Assembly (NCBI GenBank): GCA_001599595.1 | Contig: BCHH01000019.1 | Location: forward strand, 436,411-500,410 | Length of the DNA stretch: 64,000 bases | Direction: 5' to 3' | Origin: Beverwykella pulmonaria | Lineage: Eukaryota > Ascomycota > Dothideomycetes > Pleosporales > Melanommataceae | Shown here: one piece after another, positions 1 to 15,390 of the stretch | Position numbering within the stretch: the first letter of the stretch is position 1 | Layout: every line of letters begins with the position of its first letter | Position numbers and translations under genes: made by a program | The notes under the pieces: model-generated | What the model saw: the letters and a program-made list of their open reading frames with translations, nothing else | Database searches by the model: none | What the model was told of the DNA's origin: nothing

Positions 1-1480
1 GGAGCACTGTTTTCCCACTCTGGGTCAAGTGCAGGAAAGCTGTTTGGCCCTTCTCGTTTCTTGGAATAGTCTGTCAAACAATCGCTGTGGCGGGCCAAGA
101 AGAGAGCTAACCAGTCCAGCTCATATCCTTTCGGCAGTTTTCGTCTCCCTGGAGTCTTGGTGAGCCCTTTCCTAGCCAAAGCCCTCAGACAGGTCATGAT
201 TCCGACAGCTGCTAGCTGCGCTACTGCATTTGACCAGTTCGAGAAACGGAAACCGACAAACTGGACTATGAATCCGAATAGGCCTGATGCGACAGCTATA
301 ACAGTGACGAATTGATGCCGCTCCAGCGCTTCAAGAGGCTTCCGACAAGACGTCCGGACGTCATCTCGGGCGTTTTCCGTTGTCAAGAGATATGAATTAA
401 AGCTCTGGTTGCCAACTTCCTCCCCGGTTTGTAACCACATGAGATGCATATCGGCGTTGTCTTGATGACTTCGATGCTGCCATGTAGCTTCCTCGGTACT
501 ATGCTCGATGATCCATGAGCAGAGAGCCATGCCGAGAACCAGACAAACGGTTCCGGTGACCAGCAATGGAAACCCGACCTTCGAGTTGATGCCACCAAGT
601 CTTCCTTGCCAGTATGGATGGTATGCTGTTGATGCCGAGAACACCAGGACACCTGATTGAAGCACAATCCCGCAAACAGCGTAGAATGCGAGCAGAGTGT
701 GATTGTCATTAGGATGTAGATTGAGTGAAATGTTTGGCGCAGCGTCTTCGAACGTTTGATCTGGTTCGTAAGGATCACGGCTGGCTGTAGGAACCCCATC
801 GTCGACTACTGATTCCAAGTCTCGTTTTTCTTTCTCTTCCCTGGCGCTTGCCTTCGCCTCTGAGTTTTTTTTCTGGCCAACTATTTTTTTCAGAATAGAT
901 GACCAGGTAGAAGCTTCTGGGCCACATGTGAGCTTTTCTTGTGCTTACAATGCAGCATAGACGGCCACGAACCTTTTTGGACCATGTAACCGCCAGTTTC
1001 CTGAAGCGTGGACAAACCAAGTGATTTCGGATTCTTGCGTTTTTCGGCTTCTGAGTATATCAGTTGCTTCAACCTTGGCTTTCCCACCGCGCGGATCATC
1101 GCCTGTCCGTTCCACAGCTCACATATCTCGTGAGAAGTCGAGGACATGACTTCAATCTCAACAGCGGCGAGATTTTCCCTTGCTCGACCGATCAAGGCTT
1201 TTAGCCATGTTGGCCCTCCGGCGCGAATGGCGCAAACTAGAGCGGTGATAATTCCTAAAGGAGCCATGGCAAATACTACATTCATGTCAGACTGCGCAGA
1301 GAATGGATCAGATGCGCCATTACCAATGTGATCGTAGTAAGTGAAAGATTCGGAAAGGAATTGCTGCGCGAAACGTTCACCGAAAAGGGCGAGCAGACTG
1401 GGGTCATCAGCAACAGAGCTAAGTATTGGGAAGAGAGACACACGGAGCAAGATCAGAGAAGAGATTGTTTGCGAACTCAT
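1..1480 (-). CDS. Conserved fungal multi-pass membrane protein, 3' end missing
   Basis: This is a conserved protein of unknown function found in many Pezizomycotina. The start is the ATG at 1478-1480. Exon 1 runs 1480-949 and an intron of 68 bases (948-881, GTAAGC..ATAG) leads to exon 2, which stays open to the left edge, so the C-terminus lies outside the window. Exon 1 has a hydrophobic stretch, then the family-like segments NGASDPFSAQSDMNVV, APLGIITALV, GGPTWLKALIGRARE and STSHEICELWNGQ. Exon 2 has several hydrophobic segments (for example HTLLAFYAVCGIVLQSGVLV and PLLVTGTVCLVLGMAL), which suggests a membrane location. Proteins of this type are often annotated near ankyrin-repeat or NLR-like genes, but none is visible to the left here. 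I do not know a biochemical role. Confidence 0.7.
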
Positions 1481-3029
1481 TTCCGCTCTCTTGAGTAGAG
1501 TTGGAAGCCATAGTTCCGAATTCCTGAGCCTTTGCTGGCTCGCGATGCCTAGTCTAGCGAACGCGTCGCACAACGTGGGAGCCACTCTCAAGGCCAGAGG
1601 AGGCTAGTAGGTATTTCAGCTCCAGAATGGCTCATTTGAGATCCCGGACGATCATGTCTATCGAAAGGTGGCAGACTGCTGAAGAAATTTCTCGGAGCAG
1701 GCAGCTTGGAGCGGGTGCGGCTGAATCACCCCGCAACTGCAGCGTCCTCTCGTTGATGCGCTGGTGTGTGGCGCGACACGTGGGCAGCGCTGCAGCAGCC
1801 TGTTACAATGGAGCGTTCTTATCTAGTGTAGATTTGACATGAAAATCGCAAGGCACGCTCAACCGTTAGGCCGGACAGGCCAATGTTGAAAGATGGACCC
1901 CTGGTATCCCCTCGTCCCTTACAAGAAGATGAATTGTGTGACCTAACTTGGACTGCCAAAGTCGAAAGTCCTTGCAAACGGTCAGTGATTTTATGGTGTT
2001 GTAAACTGAAGCGCTTGACATACCTTGTCAGTTTCCAGACTGGCAAGTTTGAGAATCACATTTCCAAAGTTACTGCTTCCATCCAAGCTTTGAGAAACGC
2101 ATCGACCGCATTCTCCAGTCCAACGATAACGCGATCATTTGTCTTGAAAGTGCCGATAGCAATTCGTTTGGAGAGTTCCTCCTGATGTTGCTTGGAGTAT
2201 ATCAGATGGGGTTGAGCCACATTACAGTTGATGCCCTGGATTCTTAATTGCTTTGCAACAATCATTTGCAGATTTCGAATTTGATATGGCGCGTCTTTAC
2301 TGCGCAGCGCCGGCGCGATCCATTTTGCTCGTGGTGGTGACGATGATGTGGAAGGGAGAAGCCACTGCAAGCTGTGCAGGGCAACAGCAGGCTGTTCCGC
2401 CACGCAGGGGCAAGTGGGATTGAACGAAAGAAGTTAGACCTGCAGAGCCTAAGGCTGTAACTCCAGTGATTCACGTGATATGACTGCCATGTATTGCCGC
2501 CTGGTACTTCCTTATAACGCCCTGTATCGAACCGCCAAATGTGTCCAAACTGTCCGGCGGAAGTACCGCCCTGCGTGGGCGAATTCTCTCCCACACCACG
2601 CACAGCGAGAATAATGGTTATCTTGTATTATCATGATATTCTGCGGTTTGTATTTCATCTATTTACGAAATTTAAAGCGACGAAACTATACGGTTGGTGC
2701 TACAGTGAGGAAACATTGAGGGCGCACTGTGGTGCACTCTGCAAAGAGCATGCCGTTATACAACCACACTTTTGTTATTTTTAGATATGAAGGAATTCTA
2801 ATATCAGGAGTGGCTAGAGATTATATTCGTGTATTATTATGAGCTTCTCAGCGCATTTGCAGAATATGCAATATTTAGAAGATGAAGTACCTCGCAGCCA
2901 TCCCACCAGACAGGGCGTCCCACCAGACAGGGAGGGAGGTTAGAGGCTTTTTGAAAGTACCATACGGTAGGTTATAGGTTTGAGCCGTTCATACTTTTTC
3001 AAGTTACTCTGCTGGATCACAAGATCAAA
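1481..3029. other. Intergenic region with one doubtful small frame
   Basis: No recognisable gene. A minus-strand frame of 115 codons (2403-2056) has fairly protein-like composition (segments such as PYQIRNLQMIVAKQLR) but matches no family I know and has no clear context. At 2901-2932 there are two exact copies of the 15-base word TCCCACCAGACAGGG, 17 bases apart. The stretch 2600-2900 is AT-rich. Confidence 0.4.
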
Positions 3030-6000
3030 ATGTCAAGCTCAGGAGTGGCCGATGAAGCTGCCACAGACCAACACGACAATGACAAAAAGAGCATCTCACA
3101 GATCGCTATTATTCCAACCGAGGGCGAGATCCGCAGTGAATGGCCAGAGTATCTTCCATCACCTCTTCACTTTCCGCAGCATCCACTTCAAGGTGTCCAA
3201 TATATTTTCGACACCCAATTCCGACTCCATCGGCACGATGCATTCGCTGAAGTCAAGCACACTATTAAGAATCTGCTCCTAAAATGCCCTGCAGGTGATA
3301 CCAGGCGGGACGACGACAACGGCCGAACCAACCATCATCAGAGTGCTCGTGCCTGGGTCTATTCCGGTGCTACAGTCACCCAAACGCGGTGGACAAAGAA
3401 GCATGGCCTCGAGGCCCAGATTAGATTCCAACTTCCGGCGGATGTTCAGCGGAAGACTACATCTCAGCGTCGCCGGTGGTGGAATGCCACGAAACGGCTC
3501 GAGGATGGGGTGCTGCTCTGCTTGATAACATTCTGCGACGGAAAAGGTACGCCTATGTTCTTCACAGTTTCTGAGAAGAACACAGACTACCAAATTAGTG
3601 ATAGCTTGATCACTAAAAACAGACCAGTGATATTGGCAAAACTTACTGCAACAACAACAACAGTCTAAGATTTGATGGCTCTTGCAGTTAGCTTTTAGAG
3701 GGCAAATGGCTTGCTTGTAGAGTTTCCAGGCGTTATCCTGGCGACATTCGTGCCAGTCCTTGGAAACTTGCAAGAGTTACTTGTTAGCCATTAATTAGCT
3801 CTGCTGAAGTGGCTCCTCAAACCAGGCTTGGGCTTTTCAAGCTCTATGCGGCCTCCTGTCTATGCTTGCCTTCCTAGATTTGCATTTGACCTATCGCCTG
3901 TTATAAGCAATCCCACAATATCTCTTTATTACAATCTAGGAACTAACACTGCACGCATGGAAGAAAGTCTAAAACATTTGACAACGCTTAATAAAGGCTA
4001 GTGCAAAGCATTACTCTCTGGCCTTAGTCGCGAATTTGCACTTATACAAGGACCGCCAGGGACTGGAAAATCTTCTGTTAGTACTTAGCTCATCTGTATA
4101 CTTCTCGCCAACAGAGAAAGTGCTGCTCTGGGTCCTATTATTGTAGTCTGCCATACCAACTATGCTCTTAATTAGTTTCTGGAGCATCTTCTTACTGCTG
4201 GCGTTGAGAACATGGTCCACATTGGAGGCAATGGCACATCTAGCTTGCTTAAATCAAAGAATTTGCGCACTATCTCCAGGCAGAGCCTCAAATCTAGGCC
4301 ACAGGCACACGCATTGAGCCTCGCCTACAAGGCAAAAGAGCGTGGCGAACACATCCTGCTCAACCATCTGAAGAGCGCCTCTCGCATTCAAAATCCAGAT
4401 CCTGATTGGAACTCTGTACGAGACTACTTGCATCGAAACTATATTGAGATCTATGAACAATTTTTGTTTCCTGTACGAACTGGGTCCAAGGCGGGATCGA
4501 AAGTTACACCATTCGACCTTTGGTTAGCTGAATGTGGAAAGGGCTCTGTAAAGCCTATGGAGTTATTCACATCATCTAAGCTTGAAACAGTCTTGTCTTT
4601 AGCGAAGAAGAATGTCTATCATCTTAAGTTTCAAGATAGAACAGCGTTGGTAAATTATTGGACGAATGAGATCACGGGTGATATCATGCGTAATATGTCT
4701 GATTTGCTTTGAGACATTGAGAATTCGCAGACGACCATTAGTCTCGTGCATGAAGATGTCAATCGCTAGATTTTAGGTGCTGCTGACGTCATTAGACTCA
4801 CCACAACTGGCTTGGCCAAGAATGCCTTAGTCTTGCGTAGTGTCAACGTGAAGGTAGTTGTGTGTGAGGAAGCTGCAGAGGTTTTGGAAGCGCATATGCT
4901 TGGCACGTTTATGCCCAGCGTGCAGCACCTTATCTTGATTGGAGACCACAAGCAACTGAGACTGCAGATCAGGAATTATGACTTGTTCTCCATTGAGAGC
5001 AACCAAGGAAAGCGGTATTAGCTTGATTGTAGTCTCTTTGAGCGGTTGGCTAGACAGTCAACTAGGCAGCATTGGATTCCTATTACTTAGCTCAATATTC
5101 AACAACGCATGAGACCTGAGATCTCTAGGCTAATTTGAAATACATTATACCCCAAACTAGTGGACCATCCAGATACTAAAAGCTTACCTAATGTATCAGG
5201 CATGAGGAAGAATGTGTTCTAGTACCATCATACAAATCCAGAAGCAAGCCCTCAGGACAGCACTAAAGGAAAGTCGCACAGCAATGACTTTGAGGTACAG
5301 ATGACCTCTGCTCTTGTACGCCATATTGTCTGACAGGGCGTTTACAAGAGTAGCAAGATTGTAGTCTTAACTCCTTACGCAGGCCAGCTTCGCAAACTTC
5401 AAAGGGCGCTCTCCAGATCCTTTGAAGTCATCCTTGGCCAAGCAGACAAGGTCACACGTGCGAGCACTTAGCTAGAAGAAGCGGGACCCAAACTTCAAAG
5501 CAACCATTTACTGCACTAAAGGCGAGACTCAGAGCAATTAATGCAGAGAAAGCCTAAACAGGTCCTGCAAATTGCTACTGTCAACAACTTCCAGGGTGAG
5601 GAAGCGAAAGTCGTCATTATCTCCCTAGTACGTAGCAACATGACAAAGAGTGTTGGGTTCTTGAAAACGACAAACTAAATTAATGTACTGCTCAGTAGAG
5701 CTAAACACAGCATGTACCTTATTAGCAACGCGGATACTTATGCTCACATTCCAATGTGGAGCAAAGTCCTTAGCATGCTTGAAGAGGCAAATGCAATTAG
5801 GTCAGCATTTAGCCTATGTTGCCCTTAGCATCAGGACACAGACATATTGGTATCTCAACTAGAAGATTTTGAATTCTACAGCCCAGATGGGGGGTGCAGA
5901 GAAATGTGTGATAGGTAAGCATGAGCATCTCCTATAATTCTGCTATACATTCTCTCAAGGTTGATCTATGCTGCTTTTCATTGCACGAATCATTCAAAAT

Positions 6001-6330
6001 AGAGACATTACTAACCAGCATAGGCCTCTGAACGAGTGTGGACACCGCTGCATGGCCAATTGCCATTCCGAACCATTGCACACGTCTTCTGAGTGTCATG
6101 AGCCGTGCGAGCGGGCTCTTGAGCATTGTGGCCACCTGTGTCGAAAAACATGCGGCGAGCCGTGTGGTCCCTGCACTGTTACCGTCTCGAACGTGCTCCT
6201 TCCTTGTGGCCATATTAAGAACGACCTCCAGTGCTATGCTGCTCAAGACCTACGCGAAGTCAACCGCATATTCTCCACTCAGCGATGCAGTAACATACCA
6301 TGCTCACACCGTGGATGCTCTCAATAACAG
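3030..6330 (+). pseudogene. ZNFX1-like SF1 helicase / NF-X1 zinc-finger pseudogene, RIP-type stops
   Basis: Family: superfamily-1 RNA helicases with NF-X1 type zinc fingers (animal ZNFX1, fission yeast Hrr1-like), linked to RNA silencing. From the ATG at 3030 a single frame can be followed to 5914. In order it shows an N-terminal region, Walker A GPPGTGKSSV (about 4050), motif II VCEEAAEV (about 4865), motif III LIGDHKQLRLQI (about 4938), motif V TVNNFQGEEAKVVIIS (about 5580) and motif VI NVLLSRAKHSMYLI (about 5690). A retained intron 5915-6023 (GTAAGC, TACTAAC, TAG) joins in frame to Cys/His-rich zinc fingers (NECGHRC, CHEPCERALEHCGHLC, LLPCGHIKNDLQC). Seventeen in-frame stops interrupt it, mostly TAG or TAA where Gln is expected: 3666, 3696, 3792, 3999, 4086, 4173, 4710, 4767, 5019, 5088, 5136, 5220, 5331, 5469, 5517, 5676, 5826. 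No frameshift was needed. The end, after 6324, seems truncated. It is a dead gene. Confidence 0.9.
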
Positions 6331-7929
6331 ATTGCGGCACGCTCTGAGCGCATTCAACAGCCACTTATAAATTGCTTCGCCTCTATGTCACCCAAATGTT
6401 TCTTATGCCGCACCACTCTCTCCACCAAGCTTCCAGACGGCTTCGTGGTTTCGTTGATTGTAGGCGGCGCTCGCTCATGAAGGTTATGGCTGTGGTCTAG
6501 CATTGCTTCCTTAGGATTCCGTTTCAACTCCTCTCCTGGCAACTCTGTGATACCTCTTGGAATGTCGCTGTGTCTAGGACGCTCAATGCTTCTATTGGAT
6601 AAAGAAGGCTTTGAAGGCTGGTTGTAGTAGTAGTTGTGATGGTGTATGTTGATGACTAGGTCTTTAGATGTGAGCGTGCTCTCTAGCCTAGTGTTGACCA
6701 ACTGTTCTATTGGTTTGGCCTGTCTCTGTGACGTTCAACAATGGTAACACCTTTCAAATAGAAGGGATTCCTGAAGTAAGCCGTTCCCTAGATCTTGGAC
6801 GTCTCTTTTGCTGACATTATTTTGCCTTTTCTGATGTGACACAGGTCCAATGCACTTATAATAACAGTTCTTAGTGTGACGATTCTTTTGGCTTAGTTCA
6901 TCATCAAGATGTCGCTTTTCATATCAACTATTCTTCTCATTGGGTGTACTCCAGTCCGTCAAGAATCTGAGTTCGTCAATACCCTCAAGAATTCCCTCAA
7001 CTCAATCGGCTCGCAAGCCGTGAATAATTTTTCTGACTGATCTTCAAAGAATTCGCAGGTTGCTATTGGCCACGCCGCGCTTCAGGGCATATTGGTTGTC
7101 ACAGTTGAAGACCGACATCCTGCTCATTTTAAGAGAATCGAGTAAGACTGCCCCAGCTTTCTTTTAGTGCGATGGCCTATTCATGCCGTGGAGAACACTC
7201 ACATAAACGCCCGTGGATCAGGCGGCGGATGCTAGCACGACATGATAAATTGGCTAAGGATGCACATATATATCCACAGTCAGCAAAGTTTGTCTCGGCT
7301 ATGTTGGTAAGAGCAGTCCACAAAAGCTCTGCAGGCGTATAACAATATGCCGCGTGTTGATGAGCTGCGCCATCAGCTCGGCTGGAAGCGTTTGCTCAGA
7401 TGGATGCATTGAGTGACAGGTGGATTTCCTCGTAGGCAAAAGGCTCAGAGGGGGCTTGGCTTCCCAAGACTTCATGCGTGCACGCATCCTGGATTCACCG
7501 GTGACAAGACATACAACGCGGCCCTGAAAAGAGCAGTGTACCGCACGAGGGCGATGACTGACTCCAGGATATGCGGCCTCGTTCGTCCTAGGTAGGGTGT
7601 CCTGTGAGAACATATCGTTCAGATGACCTTGGGGCTCCCTCGATGTGCTACGAGGCTGACGGGTTCATGATGAGCAGTTGTGGCAGCGACATAGAGAGTT
7701 CAAAGAATAATAATAACATCTTCAGCTGTTGCTTCTAGCTTCTTAAATGTAATCTCCTTTAAGAGGCCATGTTCTGCTGCTAGGTCTAACCAAATCCACT
7801 TTGCAGAAGTTTAGCAATTAGGATCTTAATATTTATTAGAGTGTAGTACTTACTTTGGAGATTTTAAAAACGCTAATTAATAAAGAAGGTGGTTTTGCGT
7901 TGTAGTTATAAAATTAAAGTCTCTATTTA
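6331..7929. other. AT-rich intergenic debris
   Basis: No intact gene. Just after the helicase relic a short in-frame echo (Cys-rich, around 6370-6430) may be its last remnant. Weakly coding-like words near 7060-7210 (an alternative frame reading VEDRHPAHFKRIE) suggest more decayed coding DNA, but I cannot name a family. Scattered TAG and TAA codons and AT-rich composition fit mutated accessory DNA. Confidence 0.4.
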
Positions 7930-8451
7930 TCGCCTAAAGTTGGCTCTTCTAGCCTCTTGTCCCTTAACACTGTGAGGTTGGCTTCTTTAATTAAGGCACG
8001 CTATGCGGCAAGGACAGTGCTTGCACTGTTAAGCATTCTCTTTTCTTGGTGCTCTTCTGGCCCAAGAACCATGACTCTTCTTACAGATCTTTTAACACAA
8101 TCTAATAAGTAGGCCTTGCTCCATGCAGTTGCTACAGGATCTCTAAGGCAGAGCCTATACTAAATTACATTTGGGTTTATTTTGTGTGTATTAAAGAACC
8201 TTTAATCTTGCATTAGTCTCCAATAACTTCCTATACTATAGTTTCACTTACTTATTCTAAGTTCTTATAAGCTATTGACGATGGGCTTTACTCTTGTCTT
8301 TAACAAGAACATCTTCTTTGACTAGTATGGCTAAGTATTCCTAAACTTTTACAAGACTCTCTTCTATTAGCTTTTTATTAGTCTGCGATTTAGGAAGTCT
8401 AGCATTGGACAGCTGTTCTAAAGAAACAAGGCTTTCAAGATAGGCGTCCAT
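7930..8451 (-). pseudogene. Unidentified reading frame riddled with TAG/TAA stops
   Basis: Read on the minus strand from the ATG at 8451, one frame gives 36 sense codons (beginning MDAYLESLVSLEQLSNARLP) and then a TAG at 8343-8341. It continues in the same frame for over 100 codons with repeated TAG and TAA codons. Between them lie plausible Lys/Glu/Arg-rich peptides (EYLAILVKEDVLVKDKSK, YRKLLETNARLKVL). The stops mostly fit CAG or CAA codons changed to TAG or TAA, the same pattern as the helicase relic. The family is not recognised; a transposon-derived gene is possible. The downstream limit is approximate. Confidence 0.4.
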
Positions 8452-8740
8452 GGCTGTGATAATTTGAGAGGAGTACCAAGAACACCAAGGACTAGTTAAG
8501 TGGGAAGGCAGTCATTTTATAGCTACAGCAAGGAGGCGTACTCATCCATTGCTAGCAAATTATTTTTACTTCTCTGGCATGAGTGAGGGAGCCGGGGGGG
8601 GGTTCATTTTCGGGCCCCTGAGCCTGAGCAGTCTGATCACAAGGATGTGCGTCCAACAAAGATTGTAGAAATAAGTAGTTTCGAATATTGAAAAGTAAGC
8701 TAAGCAGTAAAAATTACAGGTAATGTAAGCGGTTGAACAA
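8452..8740. other. AT-rich spacer with a G run
   Basis: No gene seen. It contains a run of about nine G at 8597-8606 and lies just before the point where homology-like coding of the HET-NACHT relic begins. Confidence 0.35.
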
Positions 8741-8762
8741 AGTCGATGTTGTCGCAAGTGTA

Positions 8763-11585
<2,823 letters not shown>

Positions 11586-12664
11586 GGCCGGGGATCGACA
11601 TGAATATATAGCTTGCCAATTTGCCAATGAAGCTTCTAGCATACTCTAAAGTGACAAGATGTTCGCGTGCATAGTTAACTTATGACGAATTACTTGCTCA
11701 TATTTCTCGGTGCTTTCGTGTACATGACATATGGAAACGTTTGTCCCTCGATTGCAAGCCCTTATGTACTCATCTTGAGGAATGCGAACAAGGACAAGTT
11801 CACTTTCGAAAGCGATCCAGGCTACGCAACAAGGTCATCGCTCTCACTGTTACGGATCAAGTCTCAAGCCCGGCCGAGGAACTCATATTGCTTTACTCGA
11901 AGACCCAATTCAAAGAGCGGTGGCAGGAGCATCGTACATTGCATTCCGCGCAGCATACTCCTAGCAGATCTGCCGCAACATCATGTGACTTGCAGCCGAG
12001 CTTGACGAGCAGCACCATCACATATATGTTGTACTATTCTATTTGGCAGCGCAGAGCAGGAGCTTAAAATATAGCTAAATTGGCCCTTTTATTCTGTATT
12101 TGTATTTAGATACCTCGTGTAACAAAAGGTTAATGCTATAGCACTTGATAAGCTAGCTAATTTAGTGCTTGCTAGCAGGTCTTTTTGGCAATATGAGACG
12201 TGAAGTTATGTATTATATGTTGTGTAATAGGTATCTCTTGTGCAGTAAGGTTGTTGACATGTAGGAGAAGTTCTAAGGATTTGTTCATTTTTAAGCCTTT
12301 GTGCTCTTGAGCTGTAAAAGGATTATTGATAGCAGTGAGCAGCCTCGGACTCCTTAGATGTTCCTTGCTTAGCCGGCACTAAGCCTGGGCGGGGCTAGCG
12401 TATGTGCATGAGCGTTGGCGCTTTTACGGCGTTGACCAATTGCACTCACATTTATCTGGCACCCGAAGTAAATTGGGTTTGTTCTCCAAGTTTTGGCAAT
12501 TTTGACAGCTCTAGCGAGTTGTCGATCGGAGCTATATTGATGGAGTTGTCAATTGTTGAAAAACGCAAGATTTTGGTGTTCCTGTGCGTCACGTGCGTTA
12601 AGCGATGAAACACGGTACATTGATAGGGTTCCACGGCCTATCTGATTCGTCTTTTTGCATCACA
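11586..12664. other. Intergenic region, unassigned short frames
   Basis: Two overlapping plus frames (11682-12005 and 11741-12067) have no recognisable domain and neither has a clear start context. 12070-12400 is AT-rich. Sequence 12400-12660 is the likely promoter and leader of the MFS gene that follows. Confidence 0.4.
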
Positions 12665-14096
12665 ATGCCTCGTTTCCAGACCTCACCCGAAGCCTCGCCA
12701 CTCCTCAGACCTAGTACACCCGAAGAGCACAACGCCGATGGCGTAGAAGAACAATATAGGTCACAGAATGCCGGACTGCAACCACTATCTCTCAATGGGA
12801 TCCTTTCTCCTGAAAGAACCCTGGTATTCCGCGTCGCAGCAGCCATGTACTCCTTCGTCGTCCTGGGTCTATTTACCTCTACACTGGGTGTGATGCTTTC
12901 CCATTTAGAACAATATTACCATCTCACCGATATCCACGTCTCTCTGATTTTCCTGGTCGGGCCAGTTGGCTACATCCTCGCGGCCCAACTGGCCGACCTC
13001 GTTCATCGCAAATTTGGACAAAGAGGAGTCGCATCAATTGGCCCGTTCTTTCATCTACTCGCAGCAGCTGTTATATGTTTACACCCTCCATTCCCCATCG
13101 TACTCGCTGGATGTGCAATCGCCAATTTTGGGACGGGATTGCTCGACGCAAGCTGGTGTGCTTGGGCTGGTGGCATAGGCGAAAGAGCTAATACCATCAG
13201 TGGTATGTTGCACGGCAGTTTTTCTGTAGGAGCAGCCGTTGGACCTTTTCTTGCGGGGACGTTGATAGCTGCTGGGCATAAGCCCTGGTTCTATTGGTAT
13301 TATGTTTTGGTAAGTCGTCCTTCTACATCCATCTGCTTATGTTTCTACTTTTTAATTTACACATATATAGGCCGGAGCGTCCCTCATAGAAATTATTCTC
13401 CTCCCTCTCGCATTCCGGTTTGAGGATGCAGCTACATACCGTCGCGAAAAGCACAATGAAATGGAGGGACACATCAATGCAACTCACATCAAAGCAATCT
13501 TCAAACACCACGTAACTTGGCTTTCCTCTGCGTATTTCCTGGCCGACGTGGGCACCGAATCTGCAATTTCAGGTTGGATAGTCTCTTTTCTCATGCGCGC
13601 ACGCCACGCATCATCTTATCTTGCATCTCTCTCCTCCTCTGGATTTTGGGCCGGAATGGCGGTCGGTAGACTCACATTGGGCGCAATCACTGACAAAATT
13701 GGCGTTAATCGCGCAACGACTATATACCTCTCCATCGTCATAGCTCTTGAAGGCCTATTTGCCGTCACCTCTTCGCCACAGATATCCATTGTCCTAGCGA
13801 GTATGTTAGGGTTCATCATGGGTCCGCTGTTCCCTTCAGGCATCGTTCTTTTGACCAGCTTACTTCCGAAAGAGCTGCACGTCACGGCTGTCTCGTTTGT
13901 TGCCAGTGTGGGGCAGTTGGGAGGAGCAGTGTTGCCGTTCGTTATCGGGGCTACGGTGCAGAGTTTAGGGATCCAGATGTTCAAATACGTTGTGATAATA
14001 TTGTCGGTTAACATGTTAGGAATTTGGCTGGTGTCTCTACGGATCCATGGAGATGGGATGCGAGATGAAGAAGATCGTGATGATCTGGAGGTATAA
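12665..14096 (+). CDS. MFS transporter, BSC6-like
   Basis: Major facilitator superfamily protein of 456 residues, similar in layout to fungal 'bypass of stop codon 6' (BSC6) type transporters; the substrate is unknown. Exon 1 is 12665-13309, the intron 13310-13370 (GTAAGT..ATAG, 61 bases, phase 0) and exon 2 13371-14096. The N-terminal 55 residues are polar. About twelve hydrophobic segments follow, with a charged loop in the middle (FRFEDAATYRREKHNEMEGH) separating two six-helix halves. Signature-like loops are ADLVHRKFGQRG after helix 2 and GAITDKIGVNRA in the second half. The start at 12665 (CACAATGCC) has better context than the in-frame ATG at 12605, which would add 20 residues. It lies alone between the NLR relic and a repeat-rich stretch. 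Confidence 0.85.
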
Positions 14097-15390
14097 ATGT
14101 TATGGCTGTGCTACGAAACTTGTTATTGTTGAAGGATGGTTTGGGTAACATTATAATGTGGTATGTAGTTGTTTCGGTTTTGTATCGTCATGTATTATGT
14201 CTCTAGTACTGCTACTTTGTCAGAATATATATATGATTTACGTTAACTCGACATTTTCATTATTGAGTCCCGGCTCTATGCCCTGGAGCAATCTTGTTCG
14301 TCTCTACAAGTTCGTCGAACTCCACTTAACAGGCGACACTCGCTTACTCCCCTGCTTCTCGAAGTTTCTTTCAATCCTTCCACACAATTCAAATTAGAAT
14401 TATGTATAAGCTGGAGCGTGGAGGAGAGAAGATGAAGATGTGTATTGTATGTCTGTGTGTGTGTATGTATATATGTACGTGTGATGTGTGTGTGGTATGT
14501 GTGTGATATGTGTATGATGTGTGTATGAGACGGACTGATTAGTCAGTGGCATATCCACGTGACAGTGTCCTTGCTTACATTATGGCTGCTTAACCAGGGT
14601 CAGGAAACGAATGTGCCCGATTAATTATCGTTCCTTCCAGCCATCATAAACGCCATTTAAAATACTTAGCCACATGAAATCAAGCTGTCAGTCCTCTCGG
14701 TTCTCGGAGCTCCCTCAAATAGCCCTTCAGTCCCTCACGTGAGCAGCTCCGTTGTGATACCGGCGTTGCGAAGAGCAACCTCAATCTCAACTTTGTTATG
14801 AAACCTTTGGCAGCGGTGCCCTTATTCTTCCCATACCTGGTGCCGATAGTCACGAGAGCATCCTCCACGATATTACCTGGACTTTGTCTTCACACTTTAG
14901 AGTTGTCTGATGGGATCGTCTCGTCGTGGATACGTGAGTACCTTTCTCTCTGGCAAAAACGACTTTACAAATAGTCTGAACACCAAGGCCGACAACGCAC
15001 ACTAAATAATTATGCATCTATCCACTGGCCCTGCAGTAGCCTTCAGAATTTGTTCTGATGACACCGTGGCACAACATTGCTGGCCAGACACCCCAGTGAC
15101 GTGAAGGTCCTCATGGCTCATGAACCACACTGTTTTTCCATGCTTCCTATACTGTTTGCAATACCTACCGCTTACATAGTATGATACCCTCAATAAAAGT
15201 TTTTGCGTCCAGGACATCTGAAGGTGTTAATTGAGTGATGATGCGATATGATATGGATGCTACCGTACAAAGAGCAATGAGATTCAGGAAAACTTTCTGT
15301 TCTAGTTCAAATTTGAATTCTGACAGTACACAAACGCACCGCTTGAACTGTCCAGCTCAAAGGGGCGGCGCTCCCGCTATAGGAAAGGAG
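14097..15390. other. Intergenic region without a supported gene
   Basis: Apart from the TG-rich microsatellite listed separately, nothing coding is convincing. The small frames here lack start context and family features. Confidence 0.45.
14438..14528. repeat. TG/TA-rich microsatellite
   Basis: About 90 bases of imperfect TG repeat broken by TA and GA steps (units such as TGTGTGTG, GTATGTATATATG, TGTGATATGTG). It lies 340 bases downstream of the MFS gene. It is simple-sequence DNA, likely to vary in length between strains. Confidence 0.85.

Noticed and set aside
2901..2932. Two 15-base direct repeats considered as a CRISPR-like or att site
   Set aside because: Only two copies with a 2-base spacer in a fungal genome; simple local duplication is the plain explanation.
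5915..5918. TAA at 5916 as an 18th stop in the helicase relic
   Set aside because: It lies in a GTAAGC donor; splicing 5915-6023 restores the zinc-finger frame, so it is intronic.
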